Positions 5,708 to 6,665 of a stretch of DNA of 6,665 bases are shown one piece after another. The notes under the pieces are model-generated. The model was not told the origin of the DNA. It did no database searches and saw only the letters and a list, made by a program, of their open reading frames with translations. The stretch is from an uncultured Clostridia bacterium. GTDB taxonomy: Bacteria; Bacillota; Clostridia; Peptostreptococcales; Anaerovoracaceae. The position numbers were made by a program, and so were the translations under genes. Where the stretch lies: the NCBI GenBank assembly GCA_938045615.1, contig CALIBC010000107.1:1-6665 (forward strand), written 5' to 3'. Each line of letters begins with the position of its first letter. Position 1 is the first letter of the stretch.

Positions 5708-6169
5708 TCAACCTTCCTCTTTTTTCTTGACCTCCTCAAACCATTCTTCGCAAATATGTAATCCTAATTTTGTTTCAGAATCTGTCCATAGATTCTCATA
5801 GCAGTAGTCTGCTTTGAGGCTATTCTTTTTTACGTCATATATCAGTTTCATTTCTGTTGGCATATCTTTTCTGTATTCCGCGCAAAGTGCGTGTATTTTT
5901 TTTATATTTTCTAAGATAATGTTTAGTAATGCTTTTTGTCGCTCTTCAGATACATCATATTCAAAGCCCTTCCCGTCTGATTTTACATCATTGAGTTTAT
6001 GCCTCTCTAATATTTTCCCGCGAATCTTAAAGAAGCAATCTCCATATATCATATTATTCTCGTATGAGCAGTATATATATATAACATCTGCGTGCCAATC
6101 AACATACTCAAGACATATAGATACCATATCTGCTTGATATTCTGTAAAATAATCTTCAAATGTCTTCAT
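5708..6169 (-). CDS. YezG-like (DUF600 family) immunity protein
   Basis: This 153-residue acidic cytoplasmic protein has no signal peptide or membrane segment. Its second half has the DUF600/YezG layout: a helical segment (EERQKALLNIILENIKKIHA), then M-K-L-I-Y-D-V, a K-A-D-Y-C-Y-E-N-L strand, and a C-terminal E-E-W-F-E-E. In Bacillus subtilis the YeeF nuclease toxin is neutralised by YezG of this family, and the gene here lies 50 bp downstream of the matching nuclease toxin. Its role is inferred as binding and blocking that endonuclease so the producer and its siblings survive. The ATG at 6169 has an AAAGGAGG Shine-Dalgarno at 6188-6181, 11 nt upstream, which is slightly long. The gene is visibly more AT-rich than the CdiA fragments. 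The carrier fragment of the next module begins at once after its TGA stop. Confidence 0.8.
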   Translation of the reverse strand: MKTFEDYFTEYQADMVSICLEYVDWHADVIYIYCSYENNMIYGDCFFKIRGKILERHKLNDVKSDGKGFEYDVSEERQKALLNIILENIKKIHALCAEYRKDMPTEMKLIYDVKKNSLKADYCYENLWTDSETKLGLHICEEWFEEVKKKEEG

Positions 6170-6200
6170 TGAAGCTATTTCCTCCTTTATCTAATAACAT
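6156..6200 (-). other. Possible 14-codon leader ORF overlapping the YezG-like gene
   Basis: Between the nuclease stop and the immunity start, an ATG at 6200-6198 is preceded by AGGAG five bases upstream (6210-6206). It opens a 14-residue frame (MLLDKGGNSFNEDI) ending at TGA 6158-6156. It spans the immunity gene's Shine-Dalgarno and overlaps its first codons by 14 bp in another frame. It could couple translation or be a chance match; only the layout supports it. Confidence 0.2.
6181..6188 (-). promoter_or_regulatory. Ribosome binding site of the YezG-like immunity gene
   Basis: AAAGGAGG on the minus strand, 11 nt upstream of the ATG at 6169. It lies outside the toxin frame, unlike the two coupled pairs further on. 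Confidence 0.65.
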
Positions 6201-6219
6201 AAATACTCCTTGATCTTAC

Positions 6220-6663
6220 TTAATTTGCAATTATTGTTGTAGTTGTTTTACCATCTATTGTATGCGAAACAACAAATTCCGAGGGCCTTTTGTTAGCCCC
6301 TTCATATATCACATTTACTTCAACTTGTACATTCTTTCCCTCCTTAATGGCCTTCGCCCACTCGTTCTCTAGTTTCTTGTACTCACTCAGATTTACATGT
6401 GAACTCTGAGATACCAGATTCGCGAGCTCTGGTGAACCCCCGAAACGATCTGCCGCAAGATGAGCTGCTTGGTCTCCTTCTTGTTTGCCAGGAGTATTCG
6501 GGTTGTGCCTGAGCCTCTTATCACGTTCAGTAAGCTGAAGATTGTCTGTCTTGAATTGGCTGAGACGCCCTGCCTCATCGGTCTTATACAAATACTCGAA
6601 TTCTCCCGCCTTATATTGAATATTGGGGCGTAGAGACTTGCCATCCGGCATGTATATGTCTTT
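6220..6663 (-). CDS. DNA/RNA non-specific endonuclease toxin domain, C-terminal part (5' end outside window)
   Basis: The frame is open from the window edge to a TAA at 6222-6220. Its upstream codons (K-D-I-Y before the first Met at 6651) continue without a stop, so this is the C-terminal tip of a longer protein, probably a CdiA-like exoprotein. Numbered from Met 6651, the core reads GDQAAHLAADRFGGS (residues 59-73), then NLVSQSSHVN (78-87) and KKLENEWAKAIKEGK. This matches the Endonuclease_NS_2 / YeeF-type pattern, in which the DGGHL..A..FGG segment carries the catalytic histidine (here H64) and a downstream Asn (N87 candidate) helps bind metal. The family degrades nucleic acid in the target cytoplasm, often as the tip of LXG or CDI polymorphic toxins. 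In this copy the usual DGGH is DQAAH, but His is kept. The next gene is a DUF600-like immunity protein, the known partner family, which supports the call. Carrier type is inferred from the neighbouring modules, because the carrier lies outside the window. Confidence 0.85.
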   Translation of the reverse strand, partial: KDIYMPDGKSLRPNIQYKAGEFEYLYKTDEAGRLSQFKTDNLQLTERDKRLRHNPNTPGKQEGDQAAHLAADRFGGSPELANLVSQSSHVNLSEYKKLENEWAKAIKEGKNVQVEVNVIYEGANKRPSEFVVSHTIDGKTTTTIIAN

Positions 6664-6665
6664 TG

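Noticed and set aside
5309..5761. Plus-strand 150-codon frame
   Set aside because: It is antisense to the degraded CdiA pre-toxin region, and similar antisense frames occur opposite the homologous block at 3196-3456, so it is a shadow of carrier codon use.

Overview
The window is an accessory toxin-immunity region read entirely from the minus strand, so the biological order runs from base 6665 down to base 1. It looks like the 3' end of a contact-dependent inhibition (CDI)-type locus. Fragments of a large CdiA/filamentous-haemagglutinin-like exoprotein alternate with C-terminal toxin domains and small immunity genes. The likely host is a diderm Firmicute (Negativicutes, perhaps a Selenomonas relative). 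This is inferred from three things: strong AGGAGG-type Shine-Dalgarno sites, a nuclease/DUF600 (YezG-like) pair typical of Firmicutes LXG toxins, and a CdiA-type carrier that requires an outer membrane. The species call is tentative.

Layout in transcription order. (1) 6663-6220: C-terminal end of a DNA/RNA non-specific endonuclease toxin (Endonuclease_NS_2 type) entering from outside the window, followed by its DUF600-type immunity gene (6169-5708). (2) 5707-5141: a broken CdiA pre-toxin fragment (one nonsense codon, one 2-nt insertion, a probable third frame break), then an orphan toxin domain (5139-4654, possibly PD-(D/E)xK-like) and an immunity gene (4650-4189). (3) 4163-1948: a long intact CdiA fragment fused in frame to a roughly 340-residue toxin domain I cannot name, then a membrane-anchored immunity protein (1944-1300). 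(4) 1266-1149: a short CdiA remnant with an internal deletion and no toxin, running into an orphan immunity gene with a strong ribosome binding site (1122-565). (5) 457-1: another CdiA haemagglutinin-repeat fragment whose homology to module 3 stops abruptly at base 47.

The carrier fragments are direct repeats of one another (about 93 percent identical over 184 bp between 47-230 and 3973-4156; another shared block at 3041-3417, 5153-5530 and 1149-1230). The toxins and immunity genes between them are unrelated to each other, and several are visibly more AT-rich. This is the architecture of orphan cdiA-CT/cdiI cassettes: silent toxin tips with expressed immunity genes, which can be moved onto a full-length CdiA by recombination through the carrier homology. 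Every immunity gene has a good Shine-Dalgarno site. None of the internal carrier/toxin frames has a convincing start. The immunity genes therefore probably act as protection against sibling effectors, while the toxins act as a reservoir. No tRNA, rRNA, CRISPR array or recognisable transposase was seen.
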